Below are positions 39,305 through 41,902 of a stretch of 41,902 nucleotides of DNA, in pieces. The DNA is from Micromonospora fulviviridis. Its GTDB lineage: Bacteria > Actinomycetota > Actinomycetes > Mycobacteriales > Micromonosporaceae. Each line of letters begins with the position of its first letter. The first letter of the stretch is position 1. Where the stretch lies: the NCBI RefSeq assembly GCF_014648395.1, contig NZ_BMRA01000013.1, positions 1 to 41,902 on the forward strand, given 5' to 3'. The notes below the pieces were generated by a model, which did not search any database, was not told where the DNA came from, and worked only from the letters and a program-made list of their open reading frames with translations. The position numbers were made by a program, and so were the translations under genes.

Positions 39305-41901
39305 GCGCGAACACCTCCACCACTCCGCCCGGCGGGGTGATGGATCCCGAGCTGCGCGCCGCGATCGGCCGGATCGCCCGGGTCCCCCAGCTCCTGGTCG
39401 CCTGCGACTACGACGGCACCCTGGCCCCGATCGTCGAGGACCCGAGCAAGGCCGTGCCGCTGCCCGAGTCGGTGGCCGCGGTCCGCGCTCTCGCGTCCCT
39501 GCCGCAGACGAGCGTCGCGGTGGTCTCCGGCCGCGCGCTGCGCGACCTGGCCACCCTCTCCCGGCTGCCCAGCGAGGTGCACCTCGTCGGCAGCCACGGC
39601 TCCGAGTTCGACATCGGGTTCGTCGAGCGGCTCACCCCGGAGCTGATCGCGGTCCGCACCCGGCTCCGCAACGAGCTGCGCGAGATCGCGGCGGCCCACC
39701 CGGGCGTCCGCCTGGAGCGCAAGCCGGCCAGCGTCGCCGTGCACACCCGCGGGGTCGACCCGCAGATCGCGGCCGCGGCCATCGAGGCGGTCCGCAGCGG
39801 CCCCGCCACCTGGGAGGACGTCACCGTCACCCAGGGCAAGGAGGTCATCGAGCTGTCGGTGGTGGCGACCCACAAGGGCACCGCGGTCGACCAGCTCCGG
39901 ACCCAGCTCGCGGCCAGCGCCGTGCTGTTCATCGGCGACGACGTCACCGACGAGAACGCCTTCGGCAACCTGCACGGGCCCGACGTCGGCATCAAGATCG
40001 GCCCGGGCGACACCCGGGCCGACTACCGGGTGGCCGAGCCCATCGAGGCGGCCCGGGCGCTGGGCCTGCTGCTGGAGACCCGGCGGCACTGGCTCTTCGG
40101 CGAGCGGGCGGTGCCGATCGAGCGGCACTCGATGCTGGCCAACGGCCGCACGGTCGCTCTCGTCACCCCAGAAGCCAAGATCACCTGGCTGTGCCACCCG
40201 AAGCCGGACTCGGCGGCGATCTTCGCCGACCTGGTCGGCGGCAGCCCGGCCGGGCACTTCACCGTCGGCCCGCAGCGGGGCGGCATCCCGCTGGGCCAGC
40301 GCTACCGCAGCAACACCATGACCGTGGAGACCCGCTGGTCGGGCCTGACCGTGACCGACTGGCTGGACCTGCCGGCGAAGGAGACCACGCCCGACGGCCC
40401 GGCGATCGTCACCGGCGACTCGACGCTGGTCCGGGTGCTCAGCGGCACCGGGCGGGCCCGGATCGACTTCGCCCCGCGTCCCGAGTTCGGTCAGGTCGCC
40501 GTGCAGCTCCAGCCGCTCGACGACGGGCTGCTGGTGCTCGGCTCCAACGAGCCGGTGGCGCTCTACTCGCCCGGCGTCGAGTGGGAGGTCACCAACGACG
40601 CCGGCTACGAGACCGCCAAGGCGGTGGTGGACCTGTCGGCCGCCGGCGGCCAGGTGGTGCTGGAGCTGCGCTTCGGTACCCAGAGCCTGGAGCACCACCG
40701 GGTGCCCATCCACGAGCGGCAGGCCGCCGCCGAGCAGCCCTGGAAGGACTGGGTGGCCTCGCTGCGGCTGCCCGGCACCGCCCGGGACCTGGTGGCCCGC
40801 AGCGCGCTCACCCTGCGCGGGCTCTGCCACGAGCCGACCGGCTCGATCCTCGCCGCGGCGACCACCTCGCTCCCCGAGGAGCTGGGCGGCGTCCGGAACT
40901 GGGACTACCGCTACTGCTGGCTGCGGGACGCGGCGATGACCGCCCGCGCGCTGGTCGACCTCGGCTCCACCGAGGAGGCGGAGGGCCTGCTGCGCTGGGT
41001 CGACGGCGTCATCGACCGCACCGGCGGGCACCCCGAGCGGCTGCACCCGCTCTACACCGTCGACGGCTACGAGCTGGGCGCCGAGGCGGTCATCGACACC
41101 CTGCCCGGGTACGCCGGCTCCCGGCCGGTCCGGGTCGGCAACCTCGCCAACCACCAGCTCCAGCTCGACGTGTTCGGCCCGGTCGCCGACCTGATCGCCG
41201 CGGTGGCCGACGCCCGGGGCTCGGTCCGCGAGGACGAGTGGCGGGTGCTGGAGAACATGGTCGAGGCGGTCCGCCGCCGCTGGCACGAGCCCGACCACGG
41301 CATCTGGGAGGCCCGCCTCCCGCCCCGGCACCACGTCTTCTCCAAGGTCATGCTCTGGATGACCGTCGACCGGGCGCTGCACGTGGTGCGGCAGCACGGC
41401 GGCGAGGACCGGCCGGAGTGGGTCGAGCTGCGCGACCGGATCGCCGACAACGTGCTGGAGCACGGCTGGCACCCGGAGGCGGAGGCGTACAGCGTCGCCT
41501 ACGGGTACGAGGAGATGGACGCCTCGTCGCTCTGGATCGGCATCTCCGGGCTGCTCGCCGGGGACGACCCGCGCTTCCTGTCCACCGTGCTGAAGATCGA
41601 GGCGGACCTGCGGAGCGGCCCGGTCGTCTACCGGTACCACTGGGACGACGGCCTGCCCGGCCGGGAGGGCGGCTTCCACATCTGCACGGCGTGGCTGATC
41701 GAGGCGTACCTGCGCACCGGCCGGCGCAGCGACGCGGAGGAGTTGTTCGTCCAGATGGTCGACACGGCCGGGCCGACCGGGCTGCTCCCCGAGCAGTACG
41801 ACCCGCTGGCCGAGCGCGGGCTGGGCAACCACCCGCAGGCGTACAGCCACCTCGGGCTGATCCGCTGCGCCCTGATGCTGGACAACATGCTCAAGCAGTG
41901 A
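39301..41901 (+). CDS. otsB: fusion of trehalose-6-phosphate phosphatase (OtsB) and GH15 glycoside hydrolase
   Basis: This 866-residue protein has two enzymes in one chain. Residues about 20-260 are a HAD phosphatase of the OtsB type: DYDGT at 36-40 (Asp36 nucleophile, Asp38), VAVVSGR, GSHGSE, and FIGDDVTDENAF. Residues about 265-866 are a GH15 glucoamylase/trehalase-type hydrolase: a beta-sandwich, then an (alpha/alpha)6 barrel with RNWDYRYCWLRD (532-543), DGYELGAEAVID, FEKVMLW-like FSKVMLWMTVDRAL, YEEMDASSLWIG (Glu737/738) and LLPEQYDP (Glu831). The Glu738/Glu831 region is the likely acid/base pair. Mycobacterial GH15 enzymes of this type are trehalases. The GTG overlaps the otsA stop by 4 bases. 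The gene ends one base before the window end. Confidence 0.92.
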   Translation: MSANTSTTPPGGVMDPELRAAIGRIARVPQLLVACDYDGTLAPIVEDPSKAVPLPESVAAVRALASLPQTSVAVVSGRALRDLATLSRLPSEVHLVGSHGSEFDIGFVERLTPELIAVRTRLRNELREIAAAHPGVRLERKPASVAVHTRGVDPQIAAAAIEAVRSGPATWEDVTVTQGKEVIELSVVATHKGTAVDQLRTQLAASAVLFIGDDVTDENAFGNLHGPDVGIKIGPGDTRADYRVAEPIEAARALGLLLETRRHWLFGERAVPIERHSMLANGRTVALVTPEAKITWLCHPKPDSAAIFADLVGGSPAGHFTVGPQRGGIPLGQRYRSNTMTVETRWSGLTVTDWLDLPAKETTPDGPAIVTGDSTLVRVLSGTGRARIDFAPRPEFGQVAVQLQPLDDGLLVLGSNEPVALYSPGVEWEVTNDAGYETAKAVVDLSAAGGQVVLELRFGTQSLEHHRVPIHERQAAAEQPWKDWVASLRLPGTARDLVARSALTLRGLCHEPTGSILAAATTSLPEELGGVRNWDYRYCWLRDAAMTARALVDLGSTEEAEGLLRWVDGVIDRTGGHPERLHPLYTVDGYELGAEAVIDTLPGYAGSRPVRVGNLANHQLQLDVFGPVADLIAAVADARGSVREDEWRVLENMVEAVRRRWHEPDHGIWEARLPPRHHVFSKVMLWMTVDRALHVVRQHGGEDRPEWVELRDRIADNVLEHGWHPEAEAYSVAYGYEEMDASSLWIGISGLLAGDDPRFLSTVLKIEADLRSGPVVYRYHWDDGLPGREGGFHICTAWLIEAYLRTGRRSDAEELFVQMVDTAGPTGLLPEQYDPLAERGLGNHPQAYSHLGLIRCALMLDNMLKQ

Positions 41902-41902
41902 G

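Overview
The window is high-GC DNA (G/C at nearly every third codon position, frequent GTG starts, GGAGG-type ribosome sites, ATGA/GTGA stop-start overlaps). It is very probably a chromosomal segment of an actinomycete of the Micromonosporaceae type. Several genes are actinobacteria-specific: a Rv2466c-like thioredoxin-fold protein, a CtaJ-like protein, GlbO, a class F sortase and an OtsB-GH15 fusion. The order rpiB / Rv2466c-like / pepN ... HNH / glbO ... thioesterase / EttA matches, as I recall it, the Mycobacterium tuberculosis Rv2465c-Rv2477c neighbourhood. The window therefore looks like a conserved backbone with lineage-specific insertions.

Layout. 1-61: 3' end of a tRNA-Gly(UCC)-like sequence without a matching 5' half. 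91-4830: HEAT-repeat protein divergent from an Hsp70-PQQ-propeller membrane fusion. 4820-11545: propionyl-CoA-type synthetase, small membrane protein, Eis-like acetyltransferase, a small hypothetical, RpiB, a DUF1015 protein and another small hypothetical. 11667-17395: Rv2466c-like protein (CPWA active site), aminopeptidase N, DUF5130 protein, CtaJ-like protein and an amidase. 17465-28032: an eleven-gene minus-strand operon for oxidative tryptophan degradation, with a divergent Lrp/AsnC regulator at 28175. 28737-30084: a secreted protein with a GPATG-type tail and a class F sortase. 30092-34616: HNH protein, MscS channel, MFS exporter, truncated hemoglobin and YbjN-domain protein. 34817-37594: hypothetical protein, thioesterase and ABC-F factor EttA. 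37904-41901: OtsA and the OtsB-GH15 fusion.

How the genes work together. The central operon encodes the 3-hydroxyanthranilate meta-cleavage route: tryptophan 2,3-dioxygenase, kynureninase, kynurenine 3-monooxygenase, 3-hydroxyanthranilate dioxygenase, ACMS decarboxylase, 2-aminomuconate semialdehyde dehydrogenase, a RidA-type deaminase, 4-oxalocrotonate decarboxylase, 2-oxopent-4-enoate hydratase, 4-hydroxy-2-oxovalerate aldolase and acetaldehyde dehydrogenase. Together these would take tryptophan to alanine, pyruvate and acetyl-CoA. The one step without a recognisable gene is N-formylkynurenine hydrolysis. Most junctions in the operon overlap by 1 or 4 bases, so translation is probably coupled. 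A 12+12 base dyad upstream of the Lrp gene is the likely operator.

A second theme is osmotic stress. The MscS channel and the trehalose genes each carry an upstream sequence resembling the actinomycete SigB/SigF-type stress promoter. The best candidates for something not well described are the Hsp70-propeller membrane protein, the cluster lacking a formamidase, the monothiol Rv2466c homologue, the sortase with its variant substrate, and a codon-usage patch inside otsA.
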